36,378 nt of DNA from Bacteroidales bacterium. Lineage in GTDB: Bacteria; Bacteroidota; Bacteroidia; Bacteroidales; UBA10428. The DNA lies in contig JAFGOR010000264.1 of assembly GCA_016926375.1 (NCBI GenBank), forward strand, positions 1-36,378, in the 5' to 3' direction. A program made the position numbers and the translations under genes. Positions 1-9,169 of the stretch are shown here, piece by piece (the stretch's first letter is position 1; each line of letters begins with the position of its first letter). Under the pieces are notes generated by a model. The model ran no database searches. It was not told the origin of the DNA and was given only the letters and a program-made list of their open reading frames with translations.

Positions 1-726
1 AATTCCGCTTTTCCCGTTGAACTTTTCCGAAACGGCAATGGGGACATGAGGCATGGGATGGGCCAGGTACAAAAAGAACGATGATTGGGCGCTTTCTTTT
101 ATATAACTTACGGCCCGATCGGTAAACAGCGTGGTCAACATCCGCTGGTCTTCGAGGGTGCGGATGGTATCCACCGGAAAATCTCCCTCGATAAGCATCA
201 ATGGTGGCCATGTTCTCCTAACATTGCCAGGATCGGTAATTGGTCTGCCATCAAAGCCAACCGGCCACATGTCATTGGAATATGGAAAACCCAAAAAACT
301 GTCAAACCCGTAATGCGTGGGAAAAAACGGGGCTTGGTTTCCCAAATGCCATTTACCCAGCATGGCAGTTTTATAACCGGCTTTTTTTAACACCGATGCA
401 ATGGTTTCTTCTTTTGGATTCAAGGCCACCTTGCTTTCCGGCATAAGGGCTCCCGAAATGCCCACACGGTTTGCATAGCAACCGGTAAGCAACGATGCCC
501 GTGAGGCAGAGCATACAGGTTGCGCCGCCAGAAAATGCGTAAGACGCATACCCTGCTGGGCAACCCTGTTAAAATTGGGTGTAGCAACGCCCGTCATACC
601 AAAGGGTTCGGTATCGGCATAACCCAAATCATCGAAATTTACGATGATAATATTGGGCTTTTTCTGAGCCTGTGCTATACACAGACTTAGTGAAAAAAGT
701 GCAGCTGTGATAAAACGGCGTTTCAT
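1..726 (-). CDS. Secreted arylsulfatase-family sulfatase, Cys-type (partial, 3' end off window)
   Basis: The ATG at 726 opens a frame that runs without a stop for 242 codons to the window edge, so only the N-terminal half is seen. Residues 1-20 form a signal peptide (basic KRR, hydrophobic stretch, Ala-rich end). Next come the metal-binding DD pair (residues 32-33, in NFDDLGYAD) and the sulfatase signature CSASR at 72-76 followed by ASLLTG. Cys72 would be converted to formylglycine. GKWHLG follows, typical of the family. The enzyme would hydrolyse sulfate esters, probably on polysaccharides, in the periplasm or outside the cell. A second sulfatase lies 48 bp or more upstream in the same direction, so the two may be cotranscribed. 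The exact substrate cannot be read from the sequence. Confidence 0.9.
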   Translation of the reverse strand, partial: MKRRFITAALFSLSLCIAQAQKKPNIIIVNFDDLGYADTEPFGMTGVATPNFNRVAQQGMRLTHFLAAQPVCSASRASLLTGCYANRVGISGALMPESKVALNPKEETIASVLKKAGYKTAMLGKWHLGNQAPFFPTHYGFDSFLGFPYSNDMWPVGFDGRPITDPGNVRRTWPPLMLIEGDFPVDTIRTLEDQRMLTTLFTDRAVSYIKESAQSSFFLYLAHPMPHVPIAVSEKFNGKSGI

Positions 727-773
727 CAGTCCAATGTAGTTTAATTAATTAGCAATGCTGTCATCCTTTAAAA

Positions 774-2318
774 TCAAAAGGTTCCGGCGTTCCGGTGGTC
801 AACATGCGGCCTTTCGGTGCGCTTAAGAGGAATATTCATACCATCGGTCGACTCCAGCCAGTCGTACAATGCCTTATTCATCTGCCTGATGATCAGCTGA
901 TGATCAGGCGACGCTATAAGATTTCGCGTTTCAGCCGGATCTTCCAACAGATCGTAAAATTCGTTCGTATCCCACACACCTTGGTAACGGATATACTTGT
1001 ACCGGTCGGTTCGCACACCATGCATGGTGGGGGTTTGCGGAAAATCATATTCCCAATAATACTCATAATAAATCTCGTTACGCCAGGGTATTTTCTCCCC
1101 TTTCAGCAAAGGTATAAACGAGTATCCGACCATAAATGGAGGTTTTGCCAAACCGGCATAATCCAGAATGGTTGGTGCAATATCCACGTTTTGTACCAGG
1201 TTTTCGATAACAGTACCAGGTTTTACTATCGCAGGACAATACACCAGCATGGGTACGCGAACCGATTCTTCATAAAACTGCCGTTTATCGATCAGTCCAT
1301 GTTCGCCCCAGGCAAAACCATTATCGCCCATGTAAATGACCAGCGTATTCTCTTCCAGGCCTTCGGCTTTCAGGTAGTCCAATATCGCGCCAATGCTTTC
1401 ATCCACCGACCGCAACGTTTCGCAGTAATTTCTGACCTGTATATCCCAGGGACGGCCATGGTAGGAATAGTCGACGCCATGCCAGCTTTCGCGCTGGTTT
1501 TTCACCCAGTCGGGCATCATATGTTCCCCGAAATAATCCGTACCCGAAGCAGCCTTACCTGTAAGGCTGTCAATACCAGGCAATGGGGGAATACCATAGC
1601 GGGGAACATCGAAAGAAGCGGGCAATACCAATTCTTTGTTGGCGTACAGACCTTTATGGCGCTTGGCCGGACTAAAATCAGCATGAACACCTTTATGCGA
1701 CAAATAAATAAAGAAAGGTTTGTCCCCGGGTTGTTTTTTCATAAATTCGATAGCGTGCTGCGTAAGCAAATCTGTAACATACGTGCTGTCGCTATACTGA
1801 ATCCACTTACCATTGGTATTTATTCTGGGGTTCCAGTACTCACCCTGCCCCCTGAACCCTTCCCAATGGTCAAATCCAGGCTGAGGATCTCCGGTATCGT
1901 TACCCATATGCCATTTGCCAAAGAAGGCAGTTTTATAACCGGCTTGTTGAAGATATTCCGGAAAGAAGGTAAGACCCTGCGGTAACGGAGCTGAATTATC
2001 CACCACCTTATGGTTATGTGAATACATGCCGGTAAGGATAGAAGCCCGGCTTGGAGATGACAATGCGGTAGTGACAAAAGCGTTTCGAACATAAGCCCCG
2101 CCAGCCACCATGCGGTCCATGTGAGGGGTTTCAAGCCAGGGTATTTTTTTCAGAAAACTCATGTAATCATAACGGTGGTCGTCGGATAGGATAAAGACAA
2201 CATTAAAAGGACGTTTATGTAAGGCCTCAGGATGTTCCAAATCTGCAGCTTTTAAGACAAGCTGACTTCCCGCCAGGGCTATAACGGCCATTATGTTTTC
2301 TAATCTTGATATGGTCAT
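774..2318 (-). CDS. Sulfatase, Ser-type signature
   Basis: Sulfatase of the alkaline-phosphatase superfamily, 514 residues from the ATG at 2318. A TTG at 2342 would add 8 residues, and the ATG at 2291 is another option. The N-terminus (TISRLENIMAVIALAGSQLVL) has a short hydrophobic stretch that may act as a signal peptide. The metal-binding DD lies at about residues 46-47 (FILSDDHRYD). The signature is SSPSR at about 87-91 with ASILTG after it, so the modified residue is Ser rather than Cys. FFGKWHMGND and MGDNGFAWGEHG are further sulfatase motifs. Ser-type sulfatases are matured by an anaerobic radical SAM enzyme (anSME), and none is recognisable in this window. It is paired with the Cys-type sulfatase downstream. 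The late region (WRNEIYYEYYWEYDFPQTP) resembles iduronate/heparan-type sulfatases, but the substrate is uncertain. Confidence 0.92.
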   Translation of the reverse strand: MTISRLENIMAVIALAGSQLVLKAADLEHPEALHKRPFNVVFILSDDHRYDYMSFLKKIPWLETPHMDRMVAGGAYVRNAFVTTALSSPSRASILTGMYSHNHKVVDNSAPLPQGLTFFPEYLQQAGYKTAFFGKWHMGNDTGDPQPGFDHWEGFRGQGEYWNPRINTNGKWIQYSDSTYVTDLLTQHAIEFMKKQPGDKPFFIYLSHKGVHADFSPAKRHKGLYANKELVLPASFDVPRYGIPPLPGIDSLTGKAASGTDYFGEHMMPDWVKNQRESWHGVDYSYHGRPWDIQVRNYCETLRSVDESIGAILDYLKAEGLEENTLVIYMGDNGFAWGEHGLIDKRQFYEESVRVPMLVYCPAIVKPGTVIENLVQNVDIAPTILDYAGLAKPPFMVGYSFIPLLKGEKIPWRNEIYYEYYWEYDFPQTPTMHGVRTDRYKYIRYQGVWDTNEFYDLLEDPAETRNLIASPDHQLIIRQMNKALYDWLESTDGMNIPLKRTERPHVDHRNAGTF

Positions 2319-2390
2319 TACTATGTTCAATCTTATTCTCAAATCTAAGAAGAACTCTAATGAATAACAAATTCCTTATTCTTAATTCTT

Positions 2391-3581
2391 TTACGATCTG
2401 GATTTCAGAAACAGCACCAGCGTCAGCAGCGAAAAGATCATTAGGAAACCACCCATAACAGCCAGTCCGGTTCCCAGGTTGTAATTATCGGTCAGCCAGC
2501 CTGCCAAAGGAGCAAAAAGCGCAAAGAAAACCCGGATGGTCAAATCGCGCAGCGACATGACAGTAGCCCTGACCTCAGTGCCGGTATGCTGATTGATATA
2601 GTCTTTCAGCACAGGGGTTGCAATTCCCCTCAGAAAGTAAAACGCAATCAGCACAGGTATAATAGCAAAGGTGGGAACAATTCCTGAAAGAATCATGAGA
2701 ACCGGAATGCTGACAGCTATTAATTTCAATGTCCGCAACTCCCCAAGTCGTTCTTCTATGCGATGCGCCAGTACCGATGAACCTCCTGTGATCAGATTGA
2801 GCCCTGTCCACACCACCCCAAACAAAGCCAGGGGCAGTAACATCTTTTCGAAAAGCGGCTGTGCAAACCAGGCCATCAGCAGCGTAGCGGCACCTATAAT
2901 GGATGAAAAAAGCAGGTTGAAACGCAGGTCCTTTTTGTAACGGAGGATGGTTGCGAGAACGCCTGTGATTTTTTTCATCCGGTCATGCGTACCTTCCGGA
3001 CGCGGCATATGAGGTTCCACCAGGGTAAGTGCTGCCGGAATAGCCGATGTGGCAATGATGGCCTGAACATAAAATGGCAGGCGCAGGCTGATAAGCGCCA
3101 GCCCTCCCCCTGCAATTCCTGCAAAAGCCTCGGAGAAATTACCAACCGAAGCATTGATTCCTTCGTACCGCGCATAATGTTTCTGCTTCTTTGCAGATGC
3201 CAGGGTATCAAACAGCATGGCCGAATCTGTGCCGGAAATGAAACTCTGACCGGCACCCAGCGCAATTTCTGCAACCAGGAATCCGGCATAGGAATCGGTA
3301 AGCGAATAAACAAAGTAACCGGCTGCTCCCAGGAATGATCCTGTCACCAGCATGTTCTTGCGCCCGAGCAAATCGGAAAAATAGCCACTGGGTAACTCAA
3401 GCACTATGATGGTAATGGCATATACCGATTTCAGCGTCATGATAGAGGTAAGGCTCAAATCATTATCCTGGTAAAAAGGAATAACAATCGGCATGACCAC
3501 CGAAAACCACTTGGAAAACTTAATTACATTCAGTTTGAATAAATTGCCGCGCACATGCGGAGGCAGCGAACCATAAATCAT
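2391..3581 (-). CDS. Major facilitator superfamily transporter
   Basis: A 396-residue, strongly hydrophobic protein with about twelve predicted membrane segments. The loop after helix 2 reads SGYFSDLLGRKNMLVTG, the MFS motif A (GxLxDrxGRKxxl). It would be a secondary transporter in the inner membrane, driven by a proton or ion gradient. The substrate cannot be told: the sequence carries no obvious sugar-permease signature, and drug or metabolite export is also possible. It lies 48 bp downstream of the FGGY kinase and sulfatase block, all on the minus strand. Because the intergenic gap before it (3582-3696) is AT-rich, it may have its own promoter. It could import a monosaccharide released from sulfated glycans, but that is only a guess from position. 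Confidence 0.85.
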   Translation of the reverse strand: MIYGSLPPHVRGNLFKLNVIKFSKWFSVVMPIVIPFYQDNDLSLTSIMTLKSVYAITIIVLELPSGYFSDLLGRKNMLVTGSFLGAAGYFVYSLTDSYAGFLVAEIALGAGQSFISGTDSAMLFDTLASAKKQKHYARYEGINASVGNFSEAFAGIAGGGLALISLRLPFYVQAIIATSAIPAALTLVEPHMPRPEGTHDRMKKITGVLATILRYKKDLRFNLLFSSIIGAATLLMAWFAQPLFEKMLLPLALFGVVWTGLNLITGGSSVLAHRIEERLGELRTLKLIAVSIPVLMILSGIVPTFAIIPVLIAFYFLRGIATPVLKDYINQHTGTEVRATVMSLRDLTIRVFFALFAPLAGWLTDNYNLGTGLAVMGGFLMIFSLLTLVLFLKSRS

Positions 3582-3696
3582 CTAATCCGACTTCATTAAT
3601 TATTAAACAAAAGCTCTTTGATAAAAATTGAAAATCAAATCAGCAAAATGAGGGTAGCATGTCATGTGTTGTCTGTTAAATGTAATAACTATTACT

Positions 3697-5064
3697 TCAA
3701 TCAGATAAAACAGCTTTTAACCCAAGGCCGGTGAATGGCATTTCAACACTGAAAGCACTGTCCCACACCACCATGGCAGCTCCCAGGGCGGTTGCATTGT
3801 CAACTTCGGAGGTAAATACCTTCTTTTTTGGCATCCGTGCAGCCAGCAAGTGCACAAATAATTCGTTTTGTGCAAAGTCGCCGGAAACATAAATAACCCG
3901 GGTTTTATCATGTTCAGGCAGAATCAGGCTGAGTGAGCCGATGCAAAGATCAACCAAATCGGCCATTAACTGGTGGTAGGCATCGGCAAATGTAAGATAC
4001 TGCGAAAGATCGGCAGTCTGGTCGATATAATCAGCAGCGACACCATCACGGAAAAAATGCCTGCCCTTCCAGGTGCTCATCAGCTTTGTAATCTTACCGG
4101 AATTGGTTTTAACTGTTTTGTAGTGAGCGGCCGTAACACCATAATGCCGGTTCAGTTTTTCCACATTCACATCATGAATAGTACCCATAAACAGGCGTGA
4201 TGATTTCACCTGTTCCTGTTGAATACTCATGTAACAAAGGGAATCATGCTGCAATTGTTCCTTTGTAAGCGGTGCGGCATTAAACGGGTTCATAAAAATG
4301 CACCAGGTACCCGTTGATATCAGGATGAAAGGCTCACCGGAATATTTAATATAAGGAACCAGTGAAGCTGAGCTGTCATGAATTCCGATACCGGTAGTGA
4401 GCGTTCTGCCATCCACCTGGCCAGGGAAAGTCAGTGAATTGACTGCAGGATCGGGTAATGGTATTTTCTCAGCCCCAATCCATTCGTGGTATTTCCGGTT
4501 GTCAAAGTCCCACATGGCGGTGTGGCAACCGATGGATGTGTATTCAGAAACAACTTCCCCTGTCAGCAAGTAGCTCAGGTATTGCGGAAGGTGAAGTATG
4601 GTACTGATGCTGTTGAACACTTCAGGTTTCTTTCTTTTCAGCCACAGTGCCTGCAGTCCTGAATTCAGCATACCCAAAGCAGGGGAAGCTGTTTTGCGAC
4701 TGAACTCTTCAACTCCGCCCCAATTCTCATAAAAACCATCGAGAACACCTTCGGGCATGGGTTTCAGGTAATTATAAACAGGAGTAAGTCTTTTACCCCG
4801 TGTATCCAGGTGTATCAGACTTGCTCCGTAGGTGGTAAAATTAACTGCCCTGATTGAATAAACGCCTTCCTGCATCACCCGGGTAAGACATTGCCGCATC
4901 CAGACCTCTATTCTTTCGATGTCATCGCAGGCAAAGCCTTCATCATCCTGTATTTCCCTGAAAATTTCTTCTTCCTGGTAAACAGGTTTCAGCATGGAGC
5001 TGAAGAGCAGGACCTTCTTTACTGTTTTCCCGATGACAAATATGGCGATAACTTCCCGTGTCAT
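3697..5064 (-). CDS. FGGY-family carbohydrate kinase with altered phosphate-1 motif
   Basis: A 455-residue member of the FGGY sugar-kinase family (ASKHA fold), nearest in look to the rhamnulokinase/fuculokinase branch. Visible parts are the N-terminal FVIGKTVKKVLLF segment, the sugar-side loop TTYGASLIHLD, the putative catalytic Asp in GIHDSSASLVPY, the ATP-side STGTWCIF and the adenosine motif VSGDFAQNELFVHLLA. The family normally has an Asp in the first segment (FDIGKTNKK-like). Here the codon is GTC (Val), one base away from GAC. This Asp positions Mg-ATP, so activity is in doubt. The rest of the reading frame is intact. It would phosphorylate a ketose in the cytoplasm. It is divergent from the helicase gene, with 162 bp between them. 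Confidence 0.85.
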   Translation of the reverse strand: MTREVIAIFVIGKTVKKVLLFSSMLKPVYQEEEIFREIQDDEGFACDDIERIEVWMRQCLTRVMQEGVYSIRAVNFTTYGASLIHLDTRGKRLTPVYNYLKPMPEGVLDGFYENWGGVEEFSRKTASPALGMLNSGLQALWLKRKKPEVFNSISTILHLPQYLSYLLTGEVVSEYTSIGCHTAMWDFDNRKYHEWIGAEKIPLPDPAVNSLTFPGQVDGRTLTTGIGIHDSSASLVPYIKYSGEPFILISTGTWCIFMNPFNAAPLTKEQLQHDSLCYMSIQQEQVKSSRLFMGTIHDVNVEKLNRHYGVTAAHYKTVKTNSGKITKLMSTWKGRHFFRDGVAADYIDQTADLSQYLTFADAYHQLMADLVDLCIGSLSLILPEHDKTRVIYVSGDFAQNELFVHLLAARMPKKKVFTSEVDNATALGAAMVVWDSAFSVEMPFTGLGLKAVLSD

Positions 5065-5226
5065 ACTTCAGAGGGTCAACATATTTAGAAAAGTTTATTG
5101 CTATTTCACTGTTGAAAATACTACATCTAAAACTATTCTCTTTTTGTGGATTAATTCGAATATTCAGGAAAAAAATTTACCTGATAATGCTTTCCTTATT
5201 CGCTTAATAAACTAATTTTATCCTGT

Positions 5227-7740
5227 ATGAATCCTTCAGGCTTAATGGAAACAGTTATTAATCAGGACCTGCAACTGGCTTTCGATTTTGTTCAGTTTAC
5301 CAACCGCAACATTTTTCTCACCGGAAAAGCCGGAACAGGAAAAACCACTTTCCTGCACAGTCTCAGGAAAAAGTCGCCCAAACGCATGATTGTAGTGGCA
5401 CCCACGGGCGTTGCAGCCATTAACGCGGGTGGTGTTACCATTCATTCTTTTTTCCAGCTTCCTTTCCATCCGCATGTTCCAAGTCAATACATCAGGGTAG
5501 ACAGCCTGCATCAGCCAACACCCTCCGAATCCGGGTCGTATAAACTGAGTCGCGAAAAGGTGAACATAATCAAAAGCCTCGACCTGATTGTTATTGATGA
5601 GATCAGCATGGTGCGTGCCGATCTGCTTGACGCCGTGGATGGGATTTTGCGCAGGCACAAAGATCACGATCGACCATTCGGGGGTATTCAATTGCTGATG
5701 ATTGGTGATTTGCAGCAACTGGCCCCTGTGGTGAAAGATGAAGACCGGGAAATTCTGGACCGGTATTACGATACCACCTTTTTCTTCGGCAGCCTGGCGC
5801 TCAGGAGCACTGACTATGTCACCATTGAACTCAGGCACATATACCGCCAGCAGGATAAGCAATTCATCAACCTGCTCAATCAAATCCGCGACAACCGGCT
5901 CGATACGCCATCCCAGACCTTGCTCAACAGCAGATATAACCCGCATTTTAGCAAAGGTTCCGAAGAAGGCTATATCACGCTAACCACCCATAATTCACAG
6001 GCTCAGGCCATCAACAATACAAAGCTTGAGCAACTTCCCGGGAAAGTGCATTCCTTTAAAGCCATTATCAAAGATGATTTTCCGGAATATGCCTATCCCA
6101 CAGCGCAGGAATTGTTGTTGAAAACCGGGGCTCAGGTTATGTTTGTCAAGAATGACATTTCAAGGGATAAACTCTTTTATAACGGAAAGATTGGCAAAGT
6201 AACCGGTTTCGATGATGACGCGATTATTGTGGAATGTCCCGGGGACGATGCCCCTATTCAGGTTGAGATGGCGGAGTGGCAAAACATGAAGTACTCGCTG
6301 AATGAGGAAAGTAAAGAGATTGAAGAAACCGAAATCGGAACCTTCGTACAATACCCACTGAAGCTTGCCTGGGCAATCACCATTCACAAAAGCCAGGGGC
6401 TTACCTTTGACAAAGTGATTATTGACGCCCGTGCTGCATTTGCTCATGGCCAGGTATACGTTGCATTAAGCCGATGCCGCACGCTGGAGGGCATTGTATT
6501 AAGCAGCCAAATCAACCAGCATGGGATTATCAGCGATGCCACCGTATCAGGATTTGTGCGTGAAGCAGAGCAGAATCAACCCGACCGCAATATACTGGCC
6601 AGTGCCCGGCAGGAATACCAGCAGATGTTGCTCATGAGTCTTTTCGATTTCACCAGCATATTGAAAAGCATACACTACTGTTTAAAAATATACGACTCGC
6701 ACCAGGAAAGTATTGCCGGCAACCTGAAACCGGTTCTTGAAGCAGCATCAGGAGCTGTAAAAGCTGACCTCATTGACGTATCCGGGAAGTTTTACCCGCA
6801 ATTAAGACACTTCCTGAGCCTGCAGGAAGATGCGGAAACCAACACGCAGTTGCAGGAGCGGCTGAATAAGGCCTGCTGCTATTTTTCTGAAAAAACATCA
6901 GCGGCAATGCTCGGGGTTCTGGAGGGCATCACGCTGGAAATAGATAACAAAGCAGTCAGAAAGTCGATCACCGGGGCCCTGGAAAAACTAAAACAGGAGG
7001 TACTGATCAAAATCGTCTGCCTCGATTCGGTTAAAGACGGATTCAGGGTGCAGGAATATCTTGAAACAAAGGCCAAAACGGCAATTGAACTGCCGGCACA
7101 AAAAACCCGACAGGTTAAGATTGTTGAAGAGCCTGCCGGCGAAATCATACATCCCGATTTGTATCGCCGCATTAAGGCATGGCGTGATCAGAAAGCCATG
7201 GAAGCCAACCTGGCTCATTACATGGTTATACAACAGGCAACCATGGTAACTCTTTCCGGTTTTCTGCCCAGGTCTGAATCTGATCTGAAGAAAATCAAAG
7301 GCATGGGTAAGAAGAAAATAGAAAAATATGGTACGGAAATCCTTCAGATGATTGAAACTTACTGTAATGAAAGGGATATTGGTGAAACGCCTGTAATTGC
7401 TCCCCGGTACGTGCCCGTAGAAAAGAAACCCAAGGTTGATTCCAGGGCACAGAGCCTGGATCTCTTCAGGTCGGGAAAATCAGCTGATCAGATTGCCCGG
7501 GAACGAATGATGGCTGTTACCACCATTGAGGGACACCTGGCTCATTATGTTGGTTTGGGTTTACTTTCAGTCGATGAGTTGGTGGCTCCGGATGTGGTGG
7601 AACTCATAACAGATCAAATTCAAGAGCAACCTGATAATACATTAAGACCCATAAAAGACGCACTGGGCGACCGGGTGTCGTGGAGTGAAATCAAATATGT
7701 TCTGAAACATATGGAATACCTCAGGAATAATCCGCAATAA
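5227..7740 (+). CDS. PIF1/RecD-like helicase with HRDC and HTH tail
   Basis: A superfamily 1 DNA helicase of 837 residues. Walker A is GKAGTGKTTF near residue 35. It is followed by VVAPTGVAAINAGG (motif Ia), LIVIDEISMV (Walker B), IGDLQQLAPVV (motif III), an arginine-bearing IELRHIYRQQD, ITIHKSQGLTFDKV (motif V) and YVALSRCRTLEGI (motif VI). The order matches PIF1/RecD2-type helicases. After a helical middle region there is an HRDC domain (about 640-715, ending KIKGMGKKKIEKYG) and a C-terminal helix-turn-helix of the RecQ-associated HTH_40 type (LFRSGKSADQIARER). HRDC and HTH tails suggest structured DNA substrates. An alternative ATG at 5245 would remove six residues. This full-length form is common in Bacteroidota. 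It is monocistronic, converging on the histidine kinase with a 29-bp gap. Confidence 0.92.
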   Translation: MNPSGLMETVINQDLQLAFDFVQFTNRNIFLTGKAGTGKTTFLHSLRKKSPKRMIVVAPTGVAAINAGGVTIHSFFQLPFHPHVPSQYIRVDSLHQPTPSESGSYKLSREKVNIIKSLDLIVIDEISMVRADLLDAVDGILRRHKDHDRPFGGIQLLMIGDLQQLAPVVKDEDREILDRYYDTTFFFGSLALRSTDYVTIELRHIYRQQDKQFINLLNQIRDNRLDTPSQTLLNSRYNPHFSKGSEEGYITLTTHNSQAQAINNTKLEQLPGKVHSFKAIIKDDFPEYAYPTAQELLLKTGAQVMFVKNDISRDKLFYNGKIGKVTGFDDDAIIVECPGDDAPIQVEMAEWQNMKYSLNEESKEIEETEIGTFVQYPLKLAWAITIHKSQGLTFDKVIIDARAAFAHGQVYVALSRCRTLEGIVLSSQINQHGIISDATVSGFVREAEQNQPDRNILASARQEYQQMLLMSLFDFTSILKSIHYCLKIYDSHQESIAGNLKPVLEAASGAVKADLIDVSGKFYPQLRHFLSLQEDAETNTQLQERLNKACCYFSEKTSAAMLGVLEGITLEIDNKAVRKSITGALEKLKQEVLIKIVCLDSVKDGFRVQEYLETKAKTAIELPAQKTRQVKIVEEPAGEIIHPDLYRRIKAWRDQKAMEANLAHYMVIQQATMVTLSGFLPRSESDLKKIKGMGKKKIEKYGTEILQMIETYCNERDIGETPVIAPRYVPVEKKPKVDSRAQSLDLFRSGKSADQIARERMMAVTTIEGHLAHYVGLGLLSVDELVAPDVVELITDQIQEQPDNTLRPIKDALGDRVSWSEIKYVLKHMEYLRNNPQ

Positions 7741-7769
7741 AGTTGCCCGGCCGCCCATGTTACAACAGG

Positions 7770-9077
7770 TCAGGCCCGCGAATCAGTTTTACCGGTGGAT
7801 TCCAGATTGTTGTTCTGTGGAATGGTGATGAAGAATTTGCTCCCCAATCCGGGTTCACTTTCCACCCAAATTTTTCCATTGTGTTTTTCAACCAGTTCTT
7901 TGCAAAGAACCAGCCCCAGTCCGGTACCCCTTTCATTGTTGGTTCCCGCTGTTGTAATTTTTGTATCAATTGCAAACAACTTATCGATATGGTCTTGTTG
8001 AATTCCGACACCGGTATCCGAGATGATCAGCCTGATCGTTTCTTCCTGATTTATGGCTGTAACGGTGATCACTCCCCCGCTTCTTGTATATTTAACGGCA
8101 TTGGAAATCAGATTTCGGAGGACTGTTGTAATCATGTTTTTGTCTGCAACCATTTCAACATTTGCTTTAATGGCCGGTGTCAGCGTTATCCCTTTCTGCC
8201 GGGCCTGATTTTTATACAGGTCAATAACTTCGGTGAGCAAATCAGACAGGTTAAACTGTACCGGAACAAAAGCATTTCTGTTCACCTGAACCACGGACCA
8301 TTCGAGCAAATTTTCAAGTAAGCGGTGGGTTTGAACTGCTACATCATGTATGATGTTGGCGTATTTATCAATAACGGAAGTATCATCATCTTTCAGATGT
8401 GTGAGTAAAACGCGGCTGAAGCCAATAAGTGCGTTAAACGGACTTTTCAGGTCGTGTGCAATAATCGAGAAGAGTTTATCCTTGGAAGCATTGGCTGCTC
8501 TTAATTTCTCCTCTGAAATCTGAAGTGCTTTCTGTGCTTTGATTCTTTCAATTTCAGCCGATATTCTGGCTGCCACAATTTTCATAATCTTTTCGGCCTG
8601 AGGCGGAAGATCCAGCTTTTTTCTCGACATGGCACAAAGGATTCCGTTGGGCTCTCCGTTTTTATTGTAAAGTGCCGTACCCATGTACCCCTCAATATTC
8701 AGTTCAAGCAGATCTTTTGATCTTGGAAACGCGTCAATCACATTTTCAGGATAAACACAATATCCCTTTCTCGAAGTAAGATCACAGGGCGTATTATAAA
8801 GTTCATACCTGAAACCGTGAACAATTTTACCATCCAGGTACATGGGAAATCCTTCCACCACATTGTGCTCAATCATCTGGCCGATAATAACACATTCTGC
8901 ATTCAGCCATTCGGAAAGCTTAATGACAATGTTGTTGAAATACTCCTCCCCGATATCACCCACGGCAGTTTCAACAAGGGCCTGAAACATCTTATCATTA
9001 CTTTGAAATGAAAGATTCTCCTTTTTCAGAATTTCGATCTCATTTCGAAGATGTTGTATCTCTTCCTTTTCTGTCAT
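7770..9077 (-). CDS. Soluble GAF-domain sensor histidine kinase
   Basis: A 435-residue histidine kinase with no membrane segment. It has an N-terminal coiled coil (residues 1-30), a GAF domain (about 30-180), a short linker helix (KAQKALQISEEKLRAANASKD), and a HisKA domain with the phospho-acceptor His in SIIAHDLKSPFNALIGFS (about 207). The HATPase_c domain shows the N box NLISNAVKYT, G1 box ISDTGVGI and G2 box GTGLGLVLCKELVEKHNG. A small ligand or a redox signal is likely sensed by the GAF domain, which is unusual in holding CDLTSRKGYCVYP, a segment with two Cys. No response regulator is adjacent, so it is an orphan kinase here. The protein would act in the cytoplasm by phosphotransfer to an unknown partner. 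Confidence 0.92.
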   Translation of the reverse strand: MTEKEEIQHLRNEIEILKKENLSFQSNDKMFQALVETAVGDIGEEYFNNIVIKLSEWLNAECVIIGQMIEHNVVEGFPMYLDGKIVHGFRYELYNTPCDLTSRKGYCVYPENVIDAFPRSKDLLELNIEGYMGTALYNKNGEPNGILCAMSRKKLDLPPQAEKIMKIVAARISAEIERIKAQKALQISEEKLRAANASKDKLFSIIAHDLKSPFNALIGFSRVLLTHLKDDDTSVIDKYANIIHDVAVQTHRLLENLLEWSVVQVNRNAFVPVQFNLSDLLTEVIDLYKNQARQKGITLTPAIKANVEMVADKNMITTVLRNLISNAVKYTRSGGVITVTAINQEETIRLIISDTGVGIQQDHIDKLFAIDTKITTAGTNNERGTGLGLVLCKELVEKHNGKIWVESEPGLGSKFFITIPQNNNLESTGKTDSRA

Positions 9078-9169
9078 TATAAAAAAGAGTTATTCCTGCA
9101 TTAAATTTACGCAAAGGCCATGAATTAAAACAGAAAAAAGACGACAAAAGATGATTGTTATCAGAGAAA

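Noticed and set aside
795-1985. Long open frame on the plus strand opposite the Ser-type sulfatase
   Set aside because: It has no recognisable domain and lies fully antisense to a gene with clear family motifs, so it is a coding shadow.
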